From contig OX388312.1 of the NCBI GenBank assembly GCA_947579605.1, positions 18,747,313 to 18,811,312 on the forward strand: a DNA stretch of 64,000 bases, written 5' to 3'. This document shows, piece by piece, positions 11,817 through 22,317 of the stretch (positions are counted from its first letter, which is position 1; the number at the start of each line of letters is the position of its first letter). The notes below the pieces were generated by a model, which did no database searches, had not been told where the DNA came from, and saw only the letters and a list, made by a program, of their open reading frames with translations. This stretch comes from Athripsodes cinereus (lineage: Eukaryota; Arthropoda; Insecta; Trichoptera; Leptoceridae). A program made the translations under genes and the position numbers.

Positions 11817-12152
11817 GTTAAAACTATGAAATAAATACAAATACAAGAATTCAATTTAAAAATATAAAAAAGTTAAATTGTTACTTTTATAAATCATAAA
11901 CAGAAGTGCCTTCTTTGTTTATTTTAGAAGAAGTTTGAAGTGTAATTTTGTTTAACCGACTTTAACAGATTCAAAACTTAAATTCATTGCCAGATAAGTA
12001 AAAAAAAAGTGATTTTGACATGGCCTACTGACTTTTTGTTACCCCTTTACATTACCAATACAATCCCGGGACTAGTCCCGGGATCCCGGGATCAACTATA
12101 GATAATCCCGAAATCCCGGGATTAGAAAAAAGGGTCGGGATCGAATCCCCTA

Positions 12153-12860
12153 GTTATATCTCACCCGTGCATTTAATGAAGCCGTCCTTTTTTTGTGGTC
12201 TGTAAGACCTTTAGAGCTTTGGATAAGGATTGGATAGTGATCGCTACCATAGGAGTCGTCTGCTAAAACTATCCACGTTAGTGTTGTGGTTATATGTGGA
12301 CTGCAGAGGGTTAGGTCGACAATACTGGGTTTTTGATTTGGATAACTGATTCGGGTTGGAGAACCGTCGTTGAGTATGCAAATATTTAGGTCATTAAGAA
12401 GATCAACAATTTCTCGCCCCAATCGATCACTGGTGTCAGCACCCCAAAGTTCATGATGAGCATTAAAATCCCCCATCACTATGAAACTACCGGTGATGTT
12501 GGCAAGCATATACTCGAGTTGGGATTTCGTGGGACGATGTGAGGGGGAGATGTACAGAGATACATATGTGATATTGTCGATTTTAGCTGCCGTGACCTCG
12601 AAAGGGCAAAAAGATGGTTTGATTTGAATTTGTGTAAAAGGAATGGAGACGTGGATGAAGAGGGCAGTGCCGCCTCTACCATCCAACCGGTCGTCACGGA
12701 GGACATGGTAGTCCGAAACCCTGGAAGGAGTGTTCGGTCCAAACCACGTCTCCGAGACTCCGGCTACAGCTATTCTGTGGTGGCGAAGAAGGGTGAGAAA
12801 TTCGTCTCTTTTATGAAAGAGACTTCGACTATTCCATTGAAGAATGGTCTTGTATGCCAT
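12153..12860 (-). pseudogene. ORF2 N-terminal part: AP endonuclease domain of the I-clade LINE
   Basis: The frame starts at an ATG 11 bp after the ORF1 stop (MAYKTILQWNSRSLFHKRDE). It carries the apurinic endonuclease motifs QWNSRS, GVSETWF, MGDFNAHHELWG, DLTLCSP and GSDHYPI, so the nicking domain is complete. The coding sequence is cut at 12152 by the hAT element and resumes at 9553 with the linker (NTKKADWSGYAESVD). Confidence 0.85.
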
Positions 12861-12871
12861 TTTGGAATGTA

Positions 12872-14399
12872 TCAGGAGAAGAGAAGACAGATCATTTTTG
12901 AAAGTTTTGAAGCAACGTTGGGCGGTATTTGATTGGTGTTTGAAAGGATTGAAGTAAGAAGGTTCATGATCATTAGTAAGATGTTGTCGTAGTTGTTTTG
13001 AGTAAAGTCGGGTCTGTCGGGTTGGGAGTTTGTCATGTGTCCATTTTGAAGATTTGTCGGTGTTTGTCCATTTGGAAACCAGGCTAAGTTATTAGTATTC
13101 GGAATAGGTGATGTCGAGTTAGTATTTTTTTGCTTGGGCGTTTGGAAAATAGTTTTTCTGTAAGAAGTTGAGGGAGTAGCCGCTTTGGGTGAAGATGGTG
13201 GTGTTTGGATTTTGGTAGAAGTAGGTGGTTTGGAAACTATTTCGGAATATGATATTGAAGATTTATTAAAGAGTCGAGAGGCCTCAACGTAGGATATTGA
13301 TTTTTCAGCCATGACATGCTTAATATTCTGTTGTCTCTTTTGTTCAGTGCAATTGCGATCGGTGGACTGGTGATTGCCTGAGCAATGGATGCATTTATAA
13401 TCTTCCTCCGTCACTGTGCATGTAGTTCCATCATGTGGAGAACCACACTTGTAGCAACGGGGTTCTGAGCGGCAAATGGTCTTAGTGTGGCCGAAACGTA
13501 AACAGCGGAAACATTGAATTGTAGGAAAAACGTAAATTTCAACTGGGAGAGACACATGAAAAAGGGAGACGCTCTTGGGAAGGATTTGTCCATCAAAAGT
13601 TAAAACAACGGTTTTTGATGGTTTCCACGTGACTCCGCTAGCGTCACGGTGTTTATAATTTAGTCTTCTTGCTTTAAGTACTTTGCCGTATCCTGGAGGA
13701 GATCTAATCGACTCCTCGATTTCCTCTGTGGACCAGTGAGTTGGGATACCCCTGGTTATTCCCATTCTTGTAACCTGGTATGTGGGTATAAATGCCTCGT
13801 ATTTGTTTTTACTCACGATGTCAGATTCCACAAACTTGTTGGCTTCGTGTGCGGTTCTAAAGTTAATTGAGAGTCGATTTCTCCCAATTGATTTACATAA
13901 CTCCATTCCATGCTACGTTGATGTTGTTTACATAAAAGAATTTTCCGAAATCAACATCATGAAGGGATAGGTTTGTTTCCCCATCGATGCTTTTTCTGAC
14001 AACGTGTACAAGAAATGGCCCGGAATCTAAGGAGTTGTACGGACGAGTGACAGGTCTAGAGCGTGCGGGAGTAGGGTACGTTTGTAAGGGATCCGTCGGA
14101 GAAGCAGGTGAACTTAATATGGTATTCGGTAGTGGAGTCGTGTGTGGGAGTTTGTCGTGTGAAGTTGAATTGGAAAGAGAAGATGTCTTAAATGGTGAAA
14201 TTATGTTTGAAATATCTTTGTACGAAGCGAGGTTGGGAGTGGGAATATTTGATTTTGACAGTTTGGGTCTCTTCAACGTTTGCACTGTCTCAAAACTGGC
14301 CACATCATCTATATAATTCTCATCTGGCGGATCTGGAGGTTTTTCTCTACTCTTTGACATTATAATGGAAGAGTTGAAATAAGAAAAGAATAATATCAC
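12872..14399 (-). pseudogene. ORF1 (Gag-like nucleic-acid-binding protein) of the I-clade LINE, one frameshift
   Basis: The N-terminal frame (14399-13893; likely start MSKSREK at 14360) is proline/serine rich, as usual for LINE Gag proteins. It shifts by one base near 13895-13910 into a second frame (to 12872) that carries three CCHC-type knuckles in series: CFRCLRFGHTKTIC, CYKCGSPHDGTTC and CIHCSGNHQSTDRNC. The two frames overlap by a few codons, and the shift looks like a single-base lesion rather than a designed overlap. The protein would bind element RNA in ribonucleoprotein particles. The C-terminal part is rich in serine, threonine and proline. Confidence 0.8.
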
Positions 14400-14695
14400 C
14401 GGCGTAAGTGTTACTTACTTGAGAACACGTGCTAGTTAAAGACTAGAGGAAAACACACTCTAAAGGGTTAGTATAACTCTAAAAAGTAGGAAAGGTTGTA
14501 GAATATGAGTAGTTAAGGGTGGAAGTGATGTGTTAGTAGAAGTTAAATATAATAATAAATATTATTAGCCGATTTTTTGGTAAATTTCTCAGGAGAACAC
14601 AAGAACACAACTGTCAACACCAGTGTTGCCCGCCGAAAAAAAGACATACTTATCATACCTGTGGTATTTCATTAAATACAGTCATAGCTACAGTG

Positions 14696-16547
14696 TAGGG
14701 AATCCAATCCCGCATCAAAATCGCGATCCCGCAAGACTGCGGGATTGAGGTCATCAGTCCCGCGGATCCCGCGGGATTTGCGGGATTGAGATTTTTTAAT
14801 AAAGAAAACTGTTTCTAGTAGATACTTAGTTATTTAAAAATATATATCAAATAAAGACGAGTAAATTTTAGTTTTTTTTTATTATTATGCAGCTTTTTTA
14901 CTCATATTACTAATTAACAAGTGGAAATAATGATGTTTTAGAGGTATAAATAATCAGCTTCTTATAAGGAACAATATAAGTCAACATTTCACCTTGGAGA
15001 TTTGTAATTTGTATGAGCAATTGAACATATTTATTAGTTTCGACTTTTAGAGGCATAAAAAATAGCTTTTTTCTGATAATACTATCGAAGAAATGATAAG
15101 TACCTAACGTTTCATCTTTTAGATTTGATCTAATCTTGTTGCATAAATAGCTAGCGGCGAAAAAAGCACGTTCAGCTTCCACGCTATTAGGTAGAGTTGA
15201 CTTCATGTTACTTGGCTATCCATTCTGTACGGAGACTGTACTCTAATTCATCTTCTAGTATAGGCGAAGGCTCATCATTTAATAGATTCCATAAAGGCGT
15301 GACTTATTCATCGCCATGGTCATCAACTTGTTGGTTTTGAGTTTCAGGTTGTACCTGCGTGTCTGACAACAGTCTCTCAATTAAACACTTCATTTCAGTT
15401 CGAAGTGCAACTTTGCTTGGATGAAAGAATGGACCGTCCACCACATTTGTAGATCCTGAATCTTTTTCTTGATATTTGTTAGGATTTTCTAAGCACAGCA
15501 ACACGACAGTCATCGATGTGCTGCGTTATTTTATCGGACACTTCAAGTTCCTGGCTTAACCTGGTATTTTGTCGATCCAGTTTTCTTATCATGAAACGCA
15601 ATGTGGTTCCTGCAGAAACTAATGTTGCATCCTCGCGGCATAAGACATTTACAGCAAGCTTCACTGGCTCTAAAGCTCGTTCAATTTTACTCAATGTTAT
15701 AAATTCTTCATCAGTGAATGAAAATGAAGAATATGTCAGTTTAAGATCAATAAGTGCTTTAAGTATGTACTGTTTGACTTGGATGAACCTCGATCACATT
15801 GATGCGAGACTGTTCCAGCGCGTTCGGCAATCTAGGATCAGCTGTAATTCTTTTCAGAATTCTGCTTTGCAGAAGATCATTTGTTACTGGAGATTTCGAA
15901 CTAAAAAGCTTGACTTTTTGAATCAGTAAAAACAAAAAATGGTATAAGTTATAATGATTTTCATTGAAAAATCTATTGGTCTGACAATACTTATCTACCT
16001 GCATTGTGGTAGCAAATCTCCTTCTTGAATGTCTTCCTCTACCGAAAAGTCACCTTTCTCGTCATCATCATCTTCATTTTCATTATCACTCCCAACATCC
16101 GGTCTATTTTCGAGTATTTCAACTTGACTTTATTTCTTCTTCTTGTCTCTGATTGCATTTCTATTGCTTCAAGAATAGCGAGTTGCATCCCATGTGCAAA
16201 GCATAACTGGTGGTGCGCTGATAATAATCTCCCAACTTTCTTCATGACTGCTGCACCATCGGTTGTTGCTGCGATCACATCTAGATTTAGGAAACTCTAA
16301 TTATTTTCCATACAAATTATATAGAAAAGTCACGAGATCCAAGGCAAAGTAGTTAATTAACTTACCATTGAGGCTGTGCTGGGTTTAATAAATAATCAGA
16401 ACGTCGTCTGAGCCCATTCTTAAATATTTTCTTCAGTCCCGCAAGCGTGCGGGATCCCGCATCAGTAATCCCGCATTTCTGATCCCGCAAAAAAGGTGCG
16501 GGATCCCGCATTTACGGGATCCCGCTTTTGCGGGATTGGATTCCCTA
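14696..16547 (-). mobile_element. hAT-superfamily element C
   Basis: A perfect 8-bp duplication CTACAGTG (14688-14695, 16548-16555) flanks perfect 18-bp termini TAGGGAATCCAATCCCGC. GCGGGATCCCGC-like palindromes fill the subterminal regions (14720-14785 and 16435-16540). The minus strand carries the remains of one hAT transposase gene. The element sits 41 bp from the right end of the I-clade LINE. Confidence 0.92.
14910..16280 (-). pseudogene. hAT transposase relic (element C)
   Basis: In transcript order: AATTDGAAVMKKVGRLL and HQLCFAHGMQLAI (16278-16150), RLPNALEQSRINV (about 15830-15790), KIERALEPVKLAVNVLCR and LVSAGTTLRFMIRKL (15690-15570), LRTEMKCLIERLL (about 15400), and the dimerisation signature PNSVEAERAFFAASYLCNKIRS near 15200-15130. 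The order and motifs are those of hAT transposases. The pieces lie in different frames, so there are several frameshifts; short introns cannot be excluded. Confidence 0.75.
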
Positions 16548-16884
16548 CTACAGTGTAAGTCCATTATCAATAATTTATATAATATTGCTACCATAGACAC
16601 ACAAAAGTGAGACACTCGTTTTTTTGACTACTTATGTCTTTTATAACACTCAATTTATCCAATCCATTAGCAATGTAGTCTTTTGATTTACAATTCATTG
16701 GATTGATATGTAAAAAGCATGGTTATTCTTCTCCATTCCTCCATCCACCATGGTAATGAGCAAACCTCGTTATTGACATGTTCCGAATGATGGTTCTTCA
16801 ACATTCGTGTCTAACGCCACATTTCAAAAGCAACCAAACTACGAAAATTAACACTTTGGCGCAACATCGTCTACATTTGAACGC

Positions 16885-17134
16885 TAATGTGGTGTTCTCA
16901 CTTTGGCGAATATCGCCAGGGCACCAAAATATCGCCAGCCATTTGAACCGTGTGAACAAAATGACAGCTAGTCTGAAACAATAAAAACCAGAAACCATTT
17001 CTAAATCGGTGGACTGTGTGAACACTGTGAACAGGTGTGACGATTAATGGGCGTACGGCGAATTTTGTTTTTTCGCCTGACGTTATATTTTGAAATTCGC
17101 CTGGCGATATTCGCCAAATGTGAACACACCATTA
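16885..17134. mobile_element. Small foldback element (MITE) with ~35-bp inverted ends
   Basis: The left end (TAATGTGGTGTTCTCACTTT, then GGCGAATATCGCCAGG) and the right end (CCTGGCGATATTCGCC, then a complement of the rest) are inverted copies with a few mismatches. TA dinucleotides lie at both borders. The 250-bp length and lack of coding sequence fit a MITE; the superfamily is uncertain. Confidence 0.6.
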
Positions 17135-17182
17135 CGGAACGAAAACGTAACGTCAAAATGTGTTATCGACTCAGCAGGGTTA

Positions 17183-17377
17183 CTCTTGACAAAACTAAAC
17201 ACGATCTTAATCTAGTCTTGATCTTGATCATACGACGCACGAAGGGACTATGGTCAAAAACACCGCGCTACCGCTAACGCGCGATCGGTTTGCGTGTATT
17301 TTTGGCCAATAGTCACTTCGAGCGTCGTATGATCAAGATCAAGACTAGATTAAGATCGTGTTTAGTTTTGTCAAGAG
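17183..17377. mobile_element. Foldback MITE with ~56-bp near-perfect arms, TA target
   Basis: The arm beginning CTCTTGACAAAACTAAACAC is repeated inverted at the right end, with matching continuing through GATCTTGATCATACGACG. Inner parts of the arms also pair imperfectly, so nearly the whole 195 bp could fold into one hairpin. TA flanks both ends (17181-17182 and 17378-17379), suggesting a mariner/Tc1-type MITE. Confidence 0.7.
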
Positions 17378-18177
17378 TAGCACTGCAGGCCTCTGGTGCT
17401 TTTACAGACCCATTTTTTAGTCACGCCATCGTGGACCCCTGGGGGTCCACCTGGACCACTTTGGGAATCACTGGCTAACTGAAGATACAATGATTCAATT
17501 GTTAAAAAATTCCAAAGACAAATTGAATACAATTTGGTGGTATTAACTAGTTTCTTTGTTGTTTTTTTATAGACATATTAATATGATTTTTAGACTAATA
17601 TCAATATTTTCCAATGTTAATAATTTGTATTTCGTTGGTTACGCTTGATTGTGTGGTAAAATGGCGCATCGACTCTGAGAAAGTGTTGTAGCTGTAATGA
17701 GATAGTCTGAAGTATTTTCAGGTAAAATTTAGTAATATGTAGGGATTGCAATCCCGCACCGTTTTCAATCCCGCGGGATTTCTGCTGGATTGACTCCAAT
17801 CCAGCGGGATCCCGCTAGATTATTAAAAATTGCAAAAAATAACAACATCTTACTGTACATAATTGAATATAACATAATTAACTATACTATAATATATGAA
17901 TTTGACATAACTAACTATAGGTACTATTAGTCTTTAATTTTTCTTACTAATTCATTATCTAATCAATCAAGTGTTATGGAACAAATTTTAAAAAATCAAA
18001 TGAAAAGTCAAAATTTTAGAAAAATGATTTTTTAAAAAATAGCATTAATGGTGTTATCTTCCAAGATACTTCTTAAGGAACTACATATGTAGCCAGCGAC
18101 CGAAAAGGCTCTTTCTGCCCCCACACTAATTGTTGGTTAGATACTTGTATTGATAAAGTCGTGCAACAAATTCAAAT

Positions 18178-18297
18178 ACTTTTTTAAATAAAATGTTTAA
18201 ACTTGAATCACTATATTTATTTGTTACATTAATTATTATATTAATTAATGTAACAAATAAACATAGTGATTCAAGTTTAAACATTTTATTTAAAAAT
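18178..18297. repeat. Long inverted repeat (~57-bp arms) inside hAT D
   Basis: Arms 18178-18235 and 18240-18297 are nearly perfect reverse complements (the left arm contains GTTTAAACTTGAATCACTAT) around a tiny AT loop. The transcript would form a hairpin. It looks like a head-to-head duplication or a small foldback insertion. There are no other features. Confidence 0.75.
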
Positions 18298-18344
18298 GTC
18301 TAGAAATTGTTACATAGTAAATTTAAATTAAACATAAAAATAGA

Positions 18345-18550
18345 GTTCGTCGGTAGCCTGGAGGTAGAGTCTCGGCCTTCAGAACAAGAGGTCCGTGGTT
18401 CGATCCCAGGTGCCGGCAAACTCCCCTTTCACGGCACAAGCTTTTAGCTTAGTGTGAAAGGTGTATAAGGTTGTATTTGGGTTTATAACAAAACCCAGAT
18501 ATATCTTTTTAAAAAAAGAAAAAAAAAAAAAAAAAAACAAAAAAAAAATG
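18345..18550 (+). mobile_element. tRNA-derived SINE, copy 3
   Basis: This is the best-preserved copy: head GTTCGTCGGTAGCCTGGAGG, an exact B box GGTTCGATCCCAGG near 18400, body with GTGTATAAGGTTGTATTTGG, and a long A-rich tail (18512-18548). It is inserted in hAT element D and so is younger than that hAT. Confidence 0.8.
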
Positions 18551-19457
18551 CCTCTAAAATAAGTCAAATACTTTTCTTTAACTCCATCACTTTTAAATGC
18601 TGCCATTTCTTTTTCAATATTTTTTCGAAGCATTTCTCTTGTCCAGTTTTTGTCTGTTTAGTGTAATCTTCATTGTCTTGCTGCATTTCCTATTCTATTT
18701 GTAAAGTTAAATTGTTTTCCACATTCAGAGACTGTTGACAATTATCTGCAATTACATCACCTACAACTACAAATTCTACATTTTGAGCGTCTTCTATAAT
18801 GACTCGATGTAACATGTTTTTCATTTCTTGCCGCAACTTATTCTTTTTCGGCATTAAAAATATTGAATTGCACGTTTTCAACTCTTAGTCATATTTTTTT
18901 GGACGCGGAAAATAAATCAACATAGCTGTAATTTCACTGCATCTTTCTTTCACTCTTGCACGTTGCACGCAGCGCCCCGGATAGTACTAGTACATCGCTT
19001 AATACTGTGTCTAGCTTCTCTAAAATAAATCGAAATGTTATATCTGCCGTTATTAGTGTAGACTCTCTTCTGCATAATACTTTACGACTAATTTAAAGGG
19101 CTGCAAGCTGTCAATCACGTTTTTGATTTTGTGCGTAAATTTTATGTCAGATGCTATGTCGATGAGAGCCTTCTCAATGCAAACTTTGGGACTAAAATCT
19201 TTCTTACATATTATCAAGCAAGCTGTTTTAGTGAGTGCAGTGCAGCAGGATTAAGCATAATTCTTTTCCTGTTTCTTCTTTAAGTATTTTTGCAAATATG
19301 TATCACCTTTAGTTGGCAACTTTCGGAAAATCTTCAGTTTGCGGATTCGCACATGCGGATCCGCAAGCATTTGCGGGATCCCGCAAACCCTAAAATTACG
19401 CGGATCCCGCTGGATTGCGGGATCCCACTTTGCTGGATTGCAATCCCTAGTAATATG

Positions 19458-20985
19458 TATGTACGTAGATACGTAATATTCGGTCCATATTTGCATCCGT
19501 ATTATCAAGCTCACCATTAAGGACTACGGAGTGTATTACGATAGAACATTCTGAAAGCACCATTTACTTAGTGCGGCTTTCAGTTGAAAGTGAAAAAGGC
19601 AATTTGGTTGAACCGACACCCTCGATACCATGCAGCGGGTACAGCGCTACAATACCCACCACCACCAGCCTGCTACTAAACTTAAGTGCCTACATAATAC
19701 AGTATTTATTTGTAGGTATTAACCTAACCGTACCATAGTACAGTTGATAATATATCTTGATATAGGTAGCTATATGTAATATAAATGTATCCAAATAGAG
19801 TAGTGTGGCGTAGTGTGTGTATCGTGTACTGTGCTCCGTATTACTCCCCTTGGCCCTCTTCTCCCCTCCACCCCTCCACATACCACCAACCACCCCCGCC
19901 GCCCTATACGAATATTACACGGTCCTTCCGCAACTACTCGCGTATTTATCCAGGTTCGGGACGGCTCTTCTGCCAAATTGTCTGCATCCCTTTCGAATAC
20001 TGCGTGAATGAAAGGGATGGAAAATATACGGAATACGTGAAGATAAAGCAGTACTACCACTACCCGTATCCCGTGTTGTATTTTGTAGTAAACTTTTCCA
20101 CCAAGCCAACAGCGCGAGCGACCCTAAATTTTGCCCGCGAACAAAGAAAACGGGGAGTGCTTTAAAAATTGGATTCTATAGACTATACTCGAGCTTTATT
20201 TCTGAGTGAAATATTTTAGATTGCGTCTTTGGATGAATTTTCTGGAATGTTATTTGAATATAATTTTGTAAAGGGCGATAGTGGGGGTCAATGACGTTTT
20301 GAGAAATGTATTTTCCTTACTAGGAAAAGATAGAAGTTAAATATAGAGGCAGAACAAAATACATAGACATGTTATCAGTATACATTATCTGGCATTACAA
20401 TAATAGGAATACATGCATGTTGTATCTCTTTTTATGGTTATTACAATATCTTGTAGAGGGTAGGGTAGTTCATGTAGGCTAAACTAATAAATATGGAGAT
20501 AATAATATATAAATAACCTGGATTGCATATCGTCGGTTTACAATGACAATCCACTAACTCCACAAAAGTCTATTCAGAGATAATTGAAATATAAAGTTTG
20601 ATCTTTTATAAAAACTGAACCACAGGGAAATTCTAAGAAATAATTACTACATATAGAAGAACCAACAGTTTTCTAAATGTGAATTATAGAATAATATATT
20701 ATATTTTAATTTAATAATAATATTTTTTAAGTTTAAAACACCTCAGTCACCATAAAATGGATTTAGTGGTTTTTCTCTGACCAAGATAGTAAGAAAACGG
20801 GTACATATTTCAAAGAGTTTACTTGTGTATAAAATAACGAAGGCAGTTATTTCTGAGGCATGTTAAAAAAAATACTGCAAAATAAAATTGGACTATCAGT
20901 CATGTCTTTAGACATTAAAAATGAAGATTGTCTTATTAAAAAAATTAAAAAATAATATTATTGTTCTTCACATTTACTCATACTA
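19458..20985. other. Unassigned stretch with a GC-rich patch
   Basis: No gene is recognised. A GC/C-rich patch at about 19840-19990 creates several overlapping open frames on both strands, none with a known domain. The rest is AT-rich. It could be a decayed promoter or repeat. Confidence 0.3.
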
Positions 20986-20989
20986 TCGT

Positions 20990-21433
20990 CAACCGCAGCT
21001 TTCGGCATACAATCAATTGCCGAAGAAGAGTTTGGAATAATTATTATACCAGCTATGGTATTCTTTGGGTATAACATTAGTTTTGCAAAGTTCCATGAGA
21101 TTTTCTTTTTAGTGGCACTTATTAGTAGAACTCTTGTGTAAATTTTATTAATTTGTTTGGGAAGTGAAGGATCGCTATTACCGATAATTGTGTTAAATCT
21201 AGCGTATTGCTAAATTTCAATTCTGTTACATCGTATGTGAAACTTTTTTGTTTCACTATCTATTTGATCTAGTAATTTTAAATATGGACATCCAGTCTTA
21301 AGTGGTATAAACTGGCTCAAATTTCTTAGCCTTTTCAATGCTGCTGTGCATGAAATCTACGTCCATGTACAAATGATGTCCACTTTCCAAAAAAATTCTG
21401 TCCAATCGTATAAACACGTGGTGATGTTTGCAC
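20990..21433 (-). pseudogene. Transposase-like relic of an unclassified family (C-terminal part)
   Basis: The minus strand reads DRIFLESGHHLYMDVDFMHS followed by SIEKAKKFEPVYTT and, further on with shifts, KLTYDVTELKFSNTLDL and RVLLISATKKKISWNFAKL. It continues directly from FSDTCDGQSRNKNVAALLWY at 25560-25322 once the intervening LINE and LTR element are removed (12-bp duplication TATATACCATAA at 21434-21445 and 25322-25333). The pattern FSD.C.GQ.RN then FLESGH..M..D..H..IE recurs in insect proteins annotated as uncharacterised; I think it is transposase-derived but cannot name the superfamily. Confidence 0.5.
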
Positions 21434-21721
21434 TATATACCATAACGCAATCTTAAGGGTAAGTTCTTTGAACTTGGACTAGTGGAGAATCCGTGGTGTG
21501 TTTGTGGGACGGGTGCACAGAGTGCGGAGCATATCCTCCGGGAGTGCCCCGAGGTAATGGATGTTGGGGCATTTTTGGAATTTGTGGAGACATAGGTTTC
21601 TCGGTGGGATCTCCTGCGTTAGTCGGGTTTACCCCCGACTGAGGTAGGAGTGCTCTAGGATTGATTGTTGCTTACTTTGGCCTCTGGCTCTAAATTAGGC
21701 ACTATATTTATAGATAGTTAT

Positions 21722-22021
21722 TATTGTATACTGGGTCAAGTATAACAATATTAGGTTCTTTTTGAATAACGACACGGAATTTATATTTACACAATATATT
21801 CAATAAATAATTCCTATTATAATTTGTCGAACACAATTTGTCAAAACACGCAGCCTAACAGTGCAAGTCAAGGTTCTATCAATTAATGAGCGTCGTTCTC
21901 AATAGGTGGCTAACCTATATAGGCAGTAGCGTATTGCTACTCAGTCATTATCACTGTTTACCTTGTAAACAAGGTCCAAGGTTCAACTCACCGGTGCAGT
22001 GTACAAAGTCCGTACACTACA
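21722..22021 (-). repeat. 3' LTR of copy 1
   Basis: 300 bp, identical to 24739-25038 by eye. In element orientation this is the downstream LTR, preceded by the purine tract at 22022-22035. Confidence 0.9.
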
Positions 22022-22317
22022 CTCTCCCCTCACAATCTTGAAAACCTTATTATTCTACTTATTCCAATCTTTATACAATTCCAATGCGAGTGACTGTGTT
22101 CTCTACGTATTTCAAGACTCTATACATATAAAACAAACATTACAAATACACGCAGACATGTTCTTCCTTCCGTCCAGGGCCACCAGATGAAGTCTTCCAC
22201 CAGCCTAAGTCCTGGGTCTCAGCTGTCCCCGCCAATGGCTTCCAATCTGACCTGAAAAATTCAGAACCGGTGAGAGCTTTGCCTTCAAACAGGGGGAGGG
22301 GACCTAAACTCCTACTA

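Larger units (their letters stand above)
9554..12152 (+). mobile_element. hAT-superfamily transposon relic A
   Basis: A perfect 8-bp target duplication GTTATATC (9546-9553 and 12153-12160) flanks 16-bp perfect inverted termini TAGGGGATTCGATCCC. Next to the ends are repeated CCGGGATCCCGG-like palindromes (9570-9605 and 12065-12120). The interior holds hAT transposase relics, a LINE tail fragment and a second hAT. The insertion splits ORF2 of the I-clade LINE in frame. Confidence 0.9.
6470..14643 (-). mobile_element. Near full-length I-clade LINE, split by a hAT element
   Basis: The ends are defined by the 11-bp direct repeat ACATACTTATC at 6459-6469 and 14644-14654. On the minus strand it has a short 5' leader (14643-14400), ORF1 (14399-12872), ORF2 starting at 12860, and a 100-bp 3' UTR ending in a (GAA)n tail (6470-6489), in place of the TAA tail of the classical I factor. 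Without the hAT insertion at 9554-12152 the element would be about 5.6 kb, the normal size for this clade. Its lesions are one ORF1 frameshift, one ORF2 nonsense codon and the hAT insertion. Confidence 0.9.
17740..19449 (-). mobile_element. hAT-superfamily element D
   Basis: A perfect 8-bp duplication GTAATATG (17732-17739, 19450-19457) flanks 18-bp termini TAGGGATTGCAATCCCGC and, at the right, its inverse with one mismatch. Subterminal blocks contain GCGGGATCCCGC palindromes. On the minus strand around 18150-18080 the reading ISVGAERAFSVAGYICSSLR is the hAT C-terminal dimerisation motif; other coding remains (18881-18690) are short and broken. A SINE is inserted at 18345-18550. Confidence 0.9.

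Noticed and set aside
17390..17472. hAT right end (CCACTTTGGGAATCACTG)
   Set aside because: It resembles a hAT terminus, but no left end or target duplication was found, so it is at most a fragment.
4944..18550. tRNA genes at the GGTTCGA boxes
   Set aside because: All lie in SINE heads followed by the same body and A-tail; no complete cloverleaf was found.
19785..20165. Cluster of overlapping open frames on both strands
   Set aside because: Caused by a GC/C-rich patch with few stops; no family resemblance in any frame.
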